Below are positions 39,636 to 53,700 of a stretch of DNA of 64,000 bases, piece by piece. How positions within the stretch are numbered: position 1 is the first letter of the stretch; every line of letters starts with the position of its first letter. The translations under genes were made by a program, and so were the position numbers. The DNA comes from Acanthopleura granulata (lineage: Eukaryota; Mollusca; Polyplacophora; Chitonida; Chitonidae): NCBI GenBank assembly GCA_016165875.1, contig JABBOT010000001.1, positions 40,972,252 to 41,036,251 of the forward strand, given 5' to 3'. The notes below the pieces were generated by a model that worked only from the letters and a program-made list of their open reading frames with translations, was not told the origin of the DNA and made no database searches.

Positions 39636-39784
39636 TGTTAAATGTTGAAAAAGCCATGCTCTCATTATGTTGGTGGCTACTTTTGGAAAAATGCCTCGTT
39701 TTTTCTGTCGTTTCGGATTTCGTTCATCTGTATCTTCGTCTGCAGTGCCTTCTCCAGAACCTACACTATTGTCCAAACCATCGC
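39636..39784 (-). CDS. Meis: Meis/homothorax exon: acidic linker, homeodomain arm and helix 1
   Basis: Internal coding exon of a TALE-class homeobox transcription factor of the Meis family, nuclear partners of Pbx and Hox proteins. It is 149 nt, with acceptor TTTTCAG before 39784 and donor GTGAGT after 39636. It opens in phase 1, so the first codon is completed by the previous exon, and closes in phase 0. The translation runs [13 protein letters not shown], then an acidic stretch [11 protein letters not shown], then [19 protein letters not shown] and WLFQHLT. The GDGLDNSV start, the basic KRQKKR arm, [14 protein letters not shown] helix 1 and FQHLT boundary are those of vertebrate MEIS1/2, where an intron also falls after HLT. 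The linker between GDGLDNSV and KKR is unlike vertebrate MEIS, as expected for this variable segment. The reading frame is intact. The next exon in transcript order begins 12.5 kb away with HPYP. The preceding exon was not securely found. Confidence 0.96.
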
Positions 39785-40866
39785 CTGAAAACAAACACAT
39801 AAAAAAAAAACACTGGTAAGTGGTTGATGGAAAAAAAACAACATTTGAACAACAACAACAAAGGCACAAAATCAATAACATCTGTACAGAAAACAAAACA
39901 CTGGCTATCATGCTGAAAAAAATCTCCTCAGATCTCTGTGATATCATATCTTATACTGTATGAATAATTTTTTCCACAGAATCTTGCAGTTTTGATAATC
40001 CGCATTACTGTGATCAAATTAAGCAGATAATGAGAGGGAGATGAAGGGTGTAAGTGGCATTCAGTCCTGACACCACTTGCGCAGACAAAGCCCTTTGTAG
40101 GAGACAATAGCTTAGTGTAGCACACCTGTAGTTTATAATTAGTCATTATGATCAGGTAGAACGGAGGGGATGGGGATGTTAATCCCTGGTCAGCCTAACA
40201 GACAGGGGTCGTGGTCCAATAACAGGATCGGGTTAAGGGGATCAGACATGACAGTATTACTCTCCTGCCCGCAATCAGCCTGTTAATTAATAATCACCTG
40301 TAAATAGATTACCTTGCCAATCAGCTTTTGGGGTTAATACTAAAGGTCACAGAGTGTAGTTAGTAACTGTGTAAACTCTCACTGAAAATAATTTACAAAT
40401 TTAAAAAAAAAAAAAAAAGAAAAAGCATAATACTAGGTGTTTTAAGTTTTGACCCCCTTTCTCGATGTAACCAGAATGCCTCAGTAACAAATAAATCAAG
40501 GTGTTATGATCCATAAGAATTTAACTGTACATGTGCTTGCCATTCATAGAAGTAATTAAAAGTAATAAATGATGGGAGGTAGCATCCAATAAGCAATTTG
40601 TCGTGTGTGTGGTACTGGTACACCACTGACCAACTTCTAAAGAAGTAATCAAAATTAATAACTGCTTGCCTCTTATTTTATGGTGGTTAGTGCGATGAGT
40701 TGTCAGACTTGCTAAGAGACGTGCAGGAAGTATATGCTCTACAACCGAGTCCAGTATAGCTATGTGCGTGTGTGTCTGGCGATAGTAAATCAGACAGTAT
40801 TGGAATAGAGTGGAAATTAGAGAACAATGGCTCTGACAAGGGAAGATGTGAAAAGTCATCACATTA

Positions 40867-40888
40867 GACAGACAGACAGATAGACAGG
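40867..40888. repeat. (GACA)n microsatellite
   Basis: Four to five GACA/GATA units. Confidence 0.85.
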
Positions 40889-41462
40889 CAGTGACAGGCT
40901 GTCAATAAGAACAGCTGAGGGGCATGATTTAGGGCGAGTTAGACACAAGATGACAGCCGTACAGGTAGTCTCAATAAATCTCTATGGTATGGTGTCAGCT
41001 ATGACAGTAGGGGTAGCCCTCATGCATGTTCACTGTTCCCCTATGTCCTATCCATCACAAGACTCCAGCTCATGTCAACCAGACTTAAGCCTCAGAGCCT
41101 GGCCTTAGTTATCTCCCCTTCCCAGATAGACCCCGACAACATCACAAATGCATGACCTGTGTCTCACATAGGTGTATTGTAGGCACGTTTTCCTCGCCCT
41201 ACCCCTCAGTCCTTTATCTTCCCCCTGCCTACTTGCTAGATGAAGTTTTAATTTTGAGGCGAGTCTGTGCAGTTGTTGTGATAAATGTGGCAGGGGCTGA
41301 CAGCCCAGCACTGGTCCCAAAACCAGAGACTTTCTGCCATAGTTTATAGCTGGTAATTACAGCTCTACTGCAGAGTTTACTTATCAGGGATGGCAAGTAT
41401 TTCTACAGAGTCTGTTGTTTATGTGAAAACTGTAGCCCACGCCAAATGATCGAGGGAGAAAA

Positions 41463-41479
41463 AGAGAGAGAGAGAGAGA
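41463..41479. repeat. (AG)n microsatellite
   Basis: An uninterrupted AG run after a GGGAGAAAAA lead-in. Confidence 0.85.
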
Positions 41480-42428
41480 TTGACTGACACTGGGATACAT
41501 AGAAAACCATGACATCACCCATACACTCCACCACATAGCCCCAATGCACATTAATATTTTGCCCATGCTTTTCTCTGCGGCTATAAGATTTGGTTACTCA
41601 TCCAGAGGAAACATCGGTTTTAATTGCTGACTGCTGCTCGTCATGCTTTAATAGACTCCAACAAACAAGACAGTGGTGTTTTCGCTGGCCCAGGTAAACC
41701 ATGTTCATGATCAGGCCCTAAACCGCCTTTTGCAAAGCCCTCAAACTGCCCCGGGCATGGCAAAAAATGGAGGTCACCAGGACTGTGATGTTCCATTTGA
41801 TAACTGTCTATACCTTAGGCACTCTTATGAACAGGCAAACAGAGGGGTTACTCGCTCGACTGGTTTTCAATGAAAACTGGTGGCCTGCGAATTAATAGGA
41901 ATCCACTCCAATTGCCCAGAGCTTGAAAAGGGCCAGACCATCAAAGTCGAAAAAAAAAAAATATATATATAAAAATGATTGTGAATCACAACTAATAGCG
42001 GAGCAATTTTTTTTTTACCTGCTTCTTCTCCTCATTACCTTCTGTTTGTATCGTTAGTGTCTAATGCATACCATTAAATAAATAACATTTAATAACGAGT
42101 GGCATCATTTTTCCATGACTGATAATGAAATCATAAACACGGCTGGCAGCTAACGGATTCTCTAGGAGGAAACAATTACCTACCATTTAGCAGGTTAATT
42201 GGCTCTATACAAAATGTAGTTACATCTGGAGGAAATAATATGTGCCGATTTTCCTATTACTGACAACTCAATGTCCACTGACTATAACGTGATGGGCCGA
42301 CTTCAGGTTTCATCACGCAGAAATGCCCCTGTGAACATTTTGAGGTTAAAATGTTTTATGTGTTACATCGAGTGATACTGCCCACAACAAGGGTCTCAAT
42401 TTCAACATAACAATAGTGTCTAAATTAT

Positions 42429-42430
42429 AA

Positions 42431-42462
<32 letters not shown>

Positions 42463-42464
42463 AT
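42429..42464. repeat. Interrupted poly-A tract
   Basis: About 35 A with one G. There is no adjacent SINE or retrotransposon body or target duplication, so it is scored as a simple repeat. Confidence 0.85.
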
Positions 42465-43492
42465 GCAGCTAGGGTCATTCTCGTGAACAAAAATAATTAC
42501 TAATTAAATTTCAAATTGCTACAGGGGATTTCAAACTGGTTTTTGATGTGAAACAACCTCAAAAATTTACCTCATAAAGCTAGTTGTTATACATTGATTT
42601 TCATCCACACACATGGATTGGTATCACAGTAGAGGTATTAAACATACATGTTCATGCTTTGTTTAAGACATATATGTATGACTAGTTTGTTATGAAAATG
42701 CTTGAAAATTCACCCCTAATATCTCACTCGTACCTGACCTTAAATCATTGAACTGAACATTATACATTTGATTATTTCACACATATTTCCCACATTTTGA
42801 TTAAAAAAATGTTTTTACATTAAAAAATTAAAGTTCAAATTCAATCTAAAGATTCACACCATGGGTATCTATTACATGACATAATATATAAATATACATG
42901 GCAACAACAAGAAAAAATCACAGTATATTATCTGCCCCCATGGCCTTCAAAATCACAATTAAATGAGTCCATATATGTATAGGGAAGTGGCTCCCAGTAC
43001 CTACCACCTACAAATCATTCCCATAGAGGGTTTTTGTTGGTACAAGATTAACACACTTTGATGGCCAGGATATGGCTTGTGCCATTTCTTGTCATAGGGG
43101 TAGAGGTTGAGGGGGAGGGGGTACTGTTTTGTCTGGGTACACTGTAAATAGCGTTTTAATTTACTGTTTCCATTCGGCTGACCTCCCTGAATCCCAGCTA
43201 GTTCAAATTACTTCAGAGTTACTCAGGCTGCAATAACTAAGATCCCACCGTCAGTTGATGTCCCTCCCACTAAAAAATACCCCAAAAATTAATTTTTCTA
43301 TGTCAAAGGGCATGTGTAAATTCTGCACTACACAATCTGTGATTTATTATGTGGTGGAAAGGCTATGTATACATGTCTAGTCAGGGGCCTCAATTCAGCC
43401 AGAGTACAGTGTATCCTCTTCATACAGCAGGTAGATATACCTTGCGGATTCTGTCATTAGGAAAAAAACATGAAGCGTGAAGCAAATCCCCA

Positions 43493-43505
43493 GGGGGGGG
43501 GGGGG
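43493..43505. repeat. G homopolymer
   Basis: Thirteen consecutive G after CCCCA. This is potentially G-quadruplex-prone and error-prone in sequencing. Confidence 0.9.
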
Positions 43506-44744
43506 TGGAGAAAAAAACCCTGTGCTAAGTTTTCTGGTGGGATGAAAATAAGCAATGTTAGGTTGAGGTTCTTTTCAAAGGCCCTGCTTTTTCTTCTGTG
43601 TATAGGGGACAAACTATTTCTTTGTGGCCACTGGCCGAGACCAGTGACATTCTACTCAGGCAGTCATCTGTTGACATTAAGCTACTATCCCAGCTATCTA
43701 TACTACTCAATGGGTACCACGTTTCATTCATCTAACCACAATAGATTTCCTATCTTCTAAAATAATTATATGCTTGTGTATATGGGTTAAGTTATACCTC
43801 TACTGCTAGAGAAGTTACAACACAAAAGTGCCTGGCTTTCAACAGTACACACAAACATAGGTACAGGAAAACAGAACACTTTTGGAATCTTTCCAAGTCA
43901 TAACACAAGGGCTTTTTTTTTTCAGGAAAATTTGACTGATCTTTAATTACAATTAAGTATAAATGTACAAATCAAGGTCATAGCTTGATATTTTAAAAAT
44001 ATACATATAACTGTAACAGGGAAACACTTTTTTTTTCTCACATGGTTAGTCCATCTATGAACAATGTATCTATATCTTTACTTTTCTGAAAAACTGGGAG
44101 AGAAAGATAATTTTTGGCTTCCAGCACTACTGGTAATTGTCCTAAAAATTTGAAGAATTAGGGCATGTTTCTAATGTATAGGAAGAAAAATGCATTCAGA
44201 CAGAAAAAAAATGTTCAGAGATGTAAAAATTTGTTGTTAAAATTGAAATTATACATTTTGTACAGGTTCCTTTTTGGTGTATTTTGGTGCACCATATCAG
44301 AGTTTCATTAAAAACAGTTACAAATGGCTTATGTGTCATTTCATTGGTAATTTTTCTGCTTTGTAAGCAGTATTTGTCACACACTTTATGGGGAATATGT
44401 GCTGTTATAGGCTTAAAAATAGAGGTTGGGAAAGATTTGCACACATCCAAACCCAAATGTTAGAAATAAAGTCAATAATAACTGTCCTTAAAGTTTCTAC
44501 AACAGAAAATTAAAAACTAGAAATTTTGTTCCAGACAAGTTTTAAGACATGTGGAGATATACAAAACCTATTTTTTGTCTGTTCTGTTTATGAGGTCACT
44601 TTTATTAAAACTGGTCAAAACGTAAAAGCACTTTGCATTTTAAAATATACGTCATTTCAGATTTATTAATGTTGAGGACAAATAACAAATGTATGTAGGT
44701 TAAAGCTTCTACTATCTCTAATTAGGGGAATGTGTATGCCATGC

Positions 44745-44745
<1 letters not shown>

Positions 44746-44781
<36 letters not shown>
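44746..44781. repeat. (TA)n microsatellite
   Basis: About 18 uninterrupted TA units. Confidence 0.92.
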
Positions 44782-44786
<5 letters not shown>

Positions 44787-47700
44787 TTCTATTCCTATTC
44801 ATAATTCACACTAATGGCTGCCTTATGACTTATGATATCAGAAAGCATTCTCTTGTAATCTAATCATATGCATACAACAACTTTACCTCGTGCTTAAAGC
44901 TGAAGAAAAGTTCCTTTGATCTTTTAATGAACATGACACAAGTTTTTACCCTGGCAGGTATGTCATATTTAATGTAACAGAGCAAAGGTTGACATAACAA
45001 ACAGGGCAAACTGCAAGCTCATGTCCACTGTAATACACTCTACTGTCTAATAATAGACCAGTTACTGATTCTTTTCTTTTTTATGCATGACAAAGGTTTC
45101 TATATATAAATTAGGCTTAAATGACAATAAAGCATTTTTAAATTCTTTGGTTTTTTGTAGACTACAAAGTTACTGTAACATTACACTTTTTTTTTCTAAG
45201 AAATATGAAGCACCAAATTTTTGACTATCATCTCATGTTACAGACCATATTAAAGCATGCAAGTGTAAAAAAAATACGTACAAAATATTTTCTATCTTAT
45301 AGCTGCGAAAAAAAGAATTATCACAGCATTAACCTTTATTTTCCTAAATGACCCTTGATATTTTCATGTCTGTCTTGGAGAACAAATTAAGGGATAATAC
45401 AGCAAATCAATACCAGATGTAAATAAAGATTATTTCTTCCACTGAGTTGGACACAGAGAAAGCCAGTTATATGAGGGGTAGACATTACACAGATTGATTC
45501 AGTACATTGTCGTACAACTACTGTAGATCTAACCCACAGAAAGCATGGCTTAATTAAAGATTTTAACAGAAATGAACAAGTAAAAATGTACACAGATGAA
45601 AGAGCCAGTTGTTCAGCCTCCACAGCACTTATGTCTTCCGTACAATTATATTGTCATGCACTTTCTACATCACTGCCATTTTTCCACCCAAAATATACAT
45701 AAGAAGCGTTAACAAAAGCAATCAGCCTTAAAACCATTTCAACAAAAGTAACAATTTGGTTTATGCTGTGTCTGGGTGGGTGGTTAGGCAGGACGCTACA
45801 GTGTTTCCATTCATGGCTAACTCCACAGCTTGGATGGTGGTTTTGTTTTCTGCCCAGTCAGGATTGTCCACCAAGATAGCATTGTTGTGAGAGAGAGGCA
45901 GAGAGGGTAGACATCTGCAGCCTTAAGTCTGCCCAAGAACTGATAAGATCTGAACTGGTCTGCCATTACAGGCCTATAATGAGGGTATTAAACCAGAGTA
46001 CAGGCTAATAATGCTTGTTTCCCTCCCCTCCCCACCCTGACCCCTCACAATTGGCCCTAGCTCCTCTATCCCTCTCTCTACCACCCCACAACCTCACCTT
46101 ACACATCTGTCTGGGGTGCAGCACCCTTTCTCTCCCATCACCCCCACCCTTCCCCTTCCCAATCACATTGAACATCTACACCCTTTTGGCTAACTTTTGT
46201 CATTCACAGCCAGAGTTTCTCATGGCAATTATGGGTTTTAAAAAAAAAAAAAAAAAGCTAAATACAGCGGTGTGTCATAAACGCCAGGGTTGTCTGAAGG
46301 CTACGGTTTCTTATACAGCACATGGGTTGAGACAAAAAGATGATAATATGGCCGGAACAATTTCTCCCCTGGCAATCAGAAGCTGGTGGAGAGGGACCTT
46401 AACATTGTTCTGGAGCTGTTTCTGGACATGCAAAGCCTTTCCTGGTAATAAGATACCTGCCTGGCCACAAGATTTATTCTCCAAAACAGCTGACAGAAGA
46501 TAATGCACACCAGGGTTTTCCACAGTATAAGGTTGCAGAATTCTTATGAGTTTTCCAGTCCAGCTGAGGGTCACCATTTCCAAGAGTCCTTCACCCTATT
46601 CCCAATCTTTAAGGGATCATGGGAGAAAAGGGGGGAGGGGAGAGAAGAGGGGGAGAGAAGGGGTGAGGGAACTGTGCAGGCTTAGTGGGGTCACATTTGC
46701 CCACCCCCCCATGCCCTACCACAACCCACCTGGTTGTGCATTCTAGCTCCCCAGGAAAAACCAGGGAGCTGTCTGCTCCAATTGGGCAATTCATTTATCA
46801 CTAAGTCCAGCCCTAGCCCTTCTCCAAGGCCTGCCCAACTGCTAGTCTAACCTCCTCTACACCATGGTCAGCACAATTAAACAACGCTAAGCTACTGCTA
46901 AGACACCCTGCTGTTACTAAATCTTTTTTAACCCACTCACAACCTATTTTTTTTTCTTTTACTTCCTTGGTCCCGACCAAGAGAGCAAAGATGAGAAAAT
47001 TAAAAAAAGTAGATCTGAAAAGATTCTGCCAAGCAGCCAAGCTTGAATTGAAAATTGAATTTGCTGGGGTAAGATGTTATCTGTGCGTCTCCTTGGTGTT
47101 CTTCCCTCCTGGGTCTTTACACTATATACTTGTGGGGGGAGGGGAGAAGTCCCACAATGACAAGTCCCTGTTCCAGCTTTACGTACACCACTTACATACA
47201 TAGCGTCTTAAGACTCTTTATAAACTAAAACAGCCACAACGAGTTTTACAAGTTCTAGCTACTTGTACTTTGAACATAAAAAAAGAAACCACACTATGTT
47301 GTGAGTTTGAGTCATGTCTGTTAAATGTAAAAAATACCCATTTTAGTGCGATAATATACCTCTAATTCTTGTAAATGGATTAAATTAGGAAGGGCAATCA
47401 GACGTGAAACTTTACGATAACAGAAAATATGAAATCTCAGTATTCAGCGCAGCAGAAATGAGATGGTGGGTTGTGACAATTGGTTGGTATTAAAGACTAG
47501 GCCTCCAAGCAAAATGCAGTAAAAATCATATAATTTGAAAAATTTGCGAATTGGTCTGGAGCGGAAAGCCCTCCATATCCTCTTAGCTGACAGAACCATC
47601 TGTGGGCTGAAACCACATGAAAACAGCCTGGACCACTCGGAAACCTGTCATTGTTCGGGGCCAATTCCCTGGGCAGGCCTGTTGTGACAGGCCAGTGGAC

Positions 47701-50225
47701 CCAGCCACACTTCATGTGCTAAGATAGTAAACGCCACAAATTCTCTGCACACAAACACAATAGGGAGGAGCAGGGCACAACAACAGGGGCCCATTGTCCT
47801 GCCACAGGATGAGTTTAACTACAGAGCCAGAATTTGGCTCTTCTCTTCGTAATTATCTTCCCCTGAGAAATCCTTGCCTCCCTGACAGACTGTGTGCCAC
47901 GCTCCAACAGCTAGAAAGTACATCATCTTTAGCCCCGTACCCTAGCTCACATGTCAATGTTTCCCTCCTCACTACATCTTGGCTTTTTGCAACTCAGCTG
48001 GTTCCACAGTTATATGTACTGAAGTAAGAGAATTTTTGTCAGCATCAAAACAGATTATTTAACATTTACAATTAAAGTGGTAAAAGTTTGTTTTTTTGTT
48101 TTGTTTTTTTTTGCATGGAAAACTTGCATTTTTGCTCAAAAAGTTTCACGTGCTTTGTCCAATGATCAACCAACAGCTTGAGTTATCATAGAAATTTAAA
48201 ACTCATAAAACAAGACTGAAGGAGTTTTATCTGCTCATTTCATTGAGAAATGCTTCACCAGAGATTCCCAAATGGATAGAAATATGTGTCATATTCACAG
48301 ATAATTTAGAATTTGGAATAATTCTGCTATTAAGGTGCAGAAATTTACAATTCTGGATTTCCTAGTGTCAATTTACCATCAGCCAGCAAAATCTGGGGAA
48401 GTAAGTTAGAATTGGCCATAAAACAGAAATTCTGATTGTATCAGAACATTGGAGACATTTTCAAAATTTGAATTTCAAATCAGGTAAGAGAATTGTTATT
48501 TGCACAATGGGAAGTGCCAGTGAGCATGAGCATTGCAGCAATAATAAAATTTGTCTGGCTATTGCTCAGCCAAGAATATAGAGTACATGTCAAACCAAAG
48601 TGTTTACAGCCCAGAAAACAACACCAGTAGACAAAACAAAGAAAATAATCAGACTAAAGCTAGCCAGTATGAAATAGAAATTCTACTGTGAGAGTTTTCA
48701 AGAAAGTTTTAATCTGGAACTCTAAATAGACAGACTGGCTTCATTCGCATTGCTGTGAAAATACAACATATGTGAATATATGGTCAGCGAGTTTTCTTCT
48801 GATTACCACAAATGGCTATGTTAGTAACCGGCACTTTTATTCTTTTAACAGATAAACTTAATCAGGTATATAAACTAAACTCATGTGTTTAAAGTGCACT
48901 GTCAGGTGCCTAAGATACTCCCAAGAGCTGTGTCCCGTTTTCAAGAGGATGATAAGGTCAAAAAATGTCATAAGTGTATTTCTTGAAAATAAAACATGCA
49001 AATCATTAAAATAAAAAACTACATGGGAAATGCCAGAACTAAATGAATTTACTGTTTAACAATGAAGGAATAAAACATCAATAAATTACATGTATGGAAA
49101 TGCGAACCTAAACCCCCATGGCAAGCATTTATTTCAAAACAGAAGAAAATTCTGCAACAACTGGGAAATGGATAAACAAACTACAACACAAATGATATAA
49201 TTGTAACATGAGATAGATGAAAAATTGATATAACATACATGGTAATAATGAATCACTCATTCCGGTCTGTTGCTTGCAGGAATACTTGGGTTTAGTAGAA
49301 TGACTCCAAAATTAGGAGTCAAAGTGTATTCTGTAGTTTACAGAATTTAAGAACAATATGTAGACCACATTAAAGAAGGTCAAATTTAATTTAAATCGAT
49401 AGCGATTAAGTCCATGGGCTGTGAATCAATCAAGCTAAATCCTGTGTATAGCTTTCATTGCGTATACTGTTAACTGCACGTACCCTGACACACGAAGGGT
49501 TGGATTCTTTAACCTCAGGCTCATGTATAGGATACACTATTATTGTCACTAAGGATAGCCGGTTAGTCAAGATTAGCTGTCATGGAGAAAAAATGGAGGT
49601 GGGGTAAAAAGTGTGCGAGCAAGCAGATGATGTATTTAGAGGTTTCCTAAACAGCAAGTTTGTAGAACCAGTAACGGATGATAGATCTCTTCATACATCA
49701 ACCCCAGCCCGGCTGGGGTAAAATAATAAATGACATATCATATTGGATTTGAGGGGACAACTTAGGTGTGATTAAAGGCAGCAACAATACATTGTGCATC
49801 TCATATAGGTCCCCCAATCTCATTGATGTCCTGACTCAAATTGTCTGCTGTTATAACGTGCATGTATGGACCTATAGATACATGTGCACCCCAGTCAGCT
49901 TTAATCGGTCTCTAGAGCTTGCTGAATACAACACTACTTTCTGATATACTATGGATCACTTAAGCCTGGCTTAAGCCACGCCCACTTTGTAGGTTTATTA
50001 AATCGGGCCTCTACCCCCTTCCCCTTCTGCTTTACACTCCTTAGGAAAGGGTTTATCTGTCATCGCTTGCTGGATCTGTCATATAGGGGCCCATCAAGGC
50101 CTCATCAGACTGTCTCTCTATGACAGATATACTCGCCTGTCTCTAGCTTCTGTCCTACACCCCTAATAACATCCATCATACCAACACAACACTGCAAATT
50201 CCACCCAACTTCTTGCACAGCCAGC

Positions 50226-50730
50226 TTGTCAACCTGTCACATTTCTTCATCGGGGCTTTCTTTTGTTATCACATTTACGATTTGTTACAAACCTGCCAAT
50301 TTTCATTTTTGAGCCAATACGTTTTTTCCCCTGGCCTGATTTATCTAATTTTGATCGCGAATTAAATTTTCTCTCTTTGAGCAGGATGGGAGATGAGACC
50401 AAAGCCACCTTTGTTGCGTCGACGTTTTTACGACTTCTGGTATCGTTGGACAGGTCAAGGATGTGGTGGAATTGTCTTTAGTGTCGACGGAGTGGTTTGT
50501 TTTCAGCAAATTGAAAACGTCCAGCAGAGAAGATGTATTAAACGCAGCTGAATGGGAGAGATAGGAATAATACAAATTGAATCTCCCCACATCCTTAATG
50601 AACCACAACAAACGACCTCTACTTTATTAAGTGATCTAAAGTGTTTTCACCTTTTTACTTTATTAGAGCGTCTCTAGAGAAGACGTAGGTCAGCGTCAGT
50701 GTCAGGCATGATGGACAGCTGATCGACTCA
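50226..50730. promoter_or_regulatory. CpG-retaining block in the upstream intron
   Basis: About 17 CpG in 470 bases by eye, including GATCGCGAATTAA and GCGTCGACG. Flanking DNA has only a few per kb. There is no simple repeat inside. The only frames are short and domainless. It is a candidate regulatory element or cryptic promoter of the Meis locus. Confidence 0.38.
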
Positions 50731-53700
50731 ACACTCACCCCACAATCTTTCAAATTTTCTTCATTTGCATAGTTGTCCAATCTCCTGTCTGCCCAATGCT
50801 TGCTACCCGATACCATGAGAACAATAACTTAGAAAGCTTTTGGTCAGAAAACAGGGCTTCACAGCCGTGTGTGGGTGCATCATGCCTCTGGCAGTCTGTG
50901 ATTGATAGATCATCAAGCCCTCGGGCAAAGTAACACTTATAAAATCTGGATCAAATAGTCACAATTTAGGATGATAACCGAATTATAATTCATGAACCAA
51001 CACCCTTACCCTTTCATTCTCTCATGACAAAGTTTAAAAAATAAAAAACTTGCAAATTAGCATAAGGAAGTAAATACTAAGTAGGTGCATTTTATCAGAA
51101 AACATGTTAAGAAGTCTCTGCGGCCTTGTATTAAAGAGTAAGCGATTACTTTTTTTTTTTTTTTTAACTGTTGGAAAAATGTATAATTTCAGTGAAAGGC
51201 TGATCCACTTTTATAGATCTCACAAACATGCTTTCAGCTGCTCAAATATACAAAAATTAACAGAAGAATGTTCAAACACAAAAGAAGGTTTATAGATCAA
51301 AAAGTGTCATGTTAAGTAACATGCACCATAGTGAATTTCACTAACACTTGAGCTAGTTCTATCATTAAAAAAAAGAACATGTTAGTTTCACCTCTAACTA
51401 TGGAGAGGAAATGTATTTACAGGGGTGTGGTTCATGTATGCCTATCACTTCACCACCATAGTTTTCATGCTTTCTCACAGAACATTTTTTCTCTGCCCTC
51501 TCAAAGTTCTTTTAAAAATCTCAAAACTGGGCAACTGTTCACCTAAATTCTGATAAAGGGGAAAAAAATCAACATGTATAGAGTCTAAACAGAAAGATTT
51601 CAGCAAGAGGGAGCTATGCTGGCTTGTGTTATGACATTCTGACTGATACAGTTGTGTGCTGATTAAAGGCACATGTAGGTAGTAGGTTTGAACTGGCACT
51701 AGACTACACCCTGGGCTCTTTCTGGGTTTATCTCATATGACATTGTGATGACAGGTTACTAAAACAGGGTCACCGGAGCACCCAAAGGCATTATACTACA
51801 GTACAGATCACAGCAGTTTTTCACATAAACAAAACAACAGAATGAAAATAAATATTGACTCTGCCCAATAAAAAATTAGATGTTTTATAACATTTTTGAA
51901 ACAGTATCACCATCTTATCATGCGATATCAAGTTTTTCAATATTTCAAACAAGAAAAAAAAGTGTTGCATTAGTGTTTATCAGTGTTTTTTAAATTAAAC
52001 AACTGCAAAAGCTCAGACATTTTTCTTTTCCCCTTTTCAAATGTAGGCAGTAATTAATGGTACTTAGAGAAGTCAGCTGATAAGTAAACCTCAGGAAATT
52101 ACAATGATAATAGAGACAAGACGCTGGATACCAGGTATCAGTCTCTGGCAAATCAAGCACCTTCAAATAAGCTCACTTCAGTCTACAAAGTCCAACAGTT
52201 TTTTGCAGCCATAAATATCAGTTCACTTAGAGCCTATCAAGTTTACCAGGAAATGCCTATGTTGATGGGTCAGAGGTCAACCCAGCTGTCTGAAGCTATC
52301 AACACACACTGGCTTACTCAGTTTGGTTTCCATTATGTAATTACCTTGTGAACAATATGTTCCAAAAAAAAAAACAATAAAAAAATTGTGTTAAATTTAC
52401 AGATTTCCTGTTTCATCTGATAAAAGGTGCTTATTTAATACTCTGCAAATGTAAAACCTGTTTCCTTTTTCTTATTTAAATGTCTCTCATGCTAAGTAAC
52501 TTATTGTAGTCATCAATTTTGATCCAGGAGTAGGCACATTTGTCAGACACTGGTACATGGTTAATTTCTTCAAAGAATGACACTTAAATTAGCCCCAAAA
52601 CATACTGGTGAATGGTCACTATCTTTGTGCCAGGATGAGCACATTATTTAAGGACAGCTACTGACACAGTGAAGTCTACATACAGTTCCTCTGCGTATCA
52701 CAACATCATTTTTATTGATATTTTTTCAATCAGAAAACTGGTCCAAAAAAGACAAAAAACAATTCCCGAAACTTTATGACAGGTAGGCCTAGAACTTCAG
52801 TTAGGTAATGCAGATGTGAATCGAATCTTGCCTTGCTGATGGTGAAATTATTAAATTCATCAGAAATTCTACTTTCAACCTAAACTTTTTCAGCTGATTC
52901 CACATTTACATTTCACATTATGAATCATATTCAATGGATTCCAGCTATCCATATGTCACTTGCTATAAGATAATTATCACAATGTTAAACTGTCCAGACC
53001 TAGCTCTGGTTATATAACATATTTAAGATAATACATAGCCTAAGGGCTTGAGTTGGCTCCCTTGAAATAGAAAACTGCTCTAACCCAGAGTGACGTGGCA
53101 GAGCCAACTTCACAGCTCTGCCCAAATTTATCTCGTTAGTCGTGAAATATTACAAATTAAGAAATACAGCCACAGCAGCTTTACCCATAAGATGTACTCA
53201 TGAAATAATTTTTAAATTTGGACTTAAGCATTTTGAGAACAAAGGCCAGTTTCCTCCATCCGTACGCCTGACTGCCATGATGTAAGTAGAAATTTCATGA
53301 CTACACCATTAAAACACAAATAAGACAGATGCAAAAAACAAATCAAAGGTAATTATTTTAAAATTAACACAAAAGTATATCTGGTTTTTGTATTTTACCA
53401 CGATTATATCCATCCCCTGAAGAATACTCTACTCTTTACTTCCTTAAACTGCTTTTTTCTTTTCTTCTCCATGCAGTTCATTTAGATCCACCCTTAAGAA
53501 GTGCCAGTAAGTGAAAAGATGCCAGAAGTGATCTATAAACAATAAACTGTGGCTTGTTAAAAGGCTTGTCAAGAAGGGCCTCTAACAATCATGGAAAATA
53601 AACATTATCCACCAGAGAGCTAAAATCTGGGGGAAATTAATTACTTCAGTCCACATTTTATGTCTGATCGCTCCCAGTAAATCCCAGTTTAGTGTCGCTT

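Larger units (their letters stand above)
39785..50225 (-). other. Meis: Upstream Meis intron, proximal part
   Basis: This begins at the acceptor of the helix-1 exon. It is AT-rich and microsatellite-rich: GACA at 40867-40888, GA at 41463-41479, poly-A at 42429-42464, G13 at 43493-43505 and TA at 44746-44781. Open frames, including a 162-codon one at 46015-46503 that crosses C/T-rich sequence and a poly-A tract, show no domain. No exon of the MEIS N-terminal domain was recognised. Confidence 0.6.

Noticed and set aside
42000..42060. Possible exon end with ACCTGCTTCTTCTCCTC on the plus strand (donor on minus)
   Set aside because: The upstream reading frame has no resemblance to a Meis linker or domain, and the site sits against a poly-T run.
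42429..42464. Poly-A as the tail of a retroposed gene or SINE
   Set aside because: No target-site duplication and no recognisable body upstream.
43925..43950. TTTGACTGATC on the plus strand as part of the DQSN-encoding Meis exon
   Set aside because: Bases after GATC do not continue as the IMPQV reverse complement, and it lies on the wrong side of the homeodomain exons.
46015..46503. The longest open frame, 162 codons, plus strand
   Set aside because: It is Pro/Ser/Leu-rich because it crosses a C/T-rich tract, and contains a run of Lys from poly-A. No domain and no splice or promoter context.
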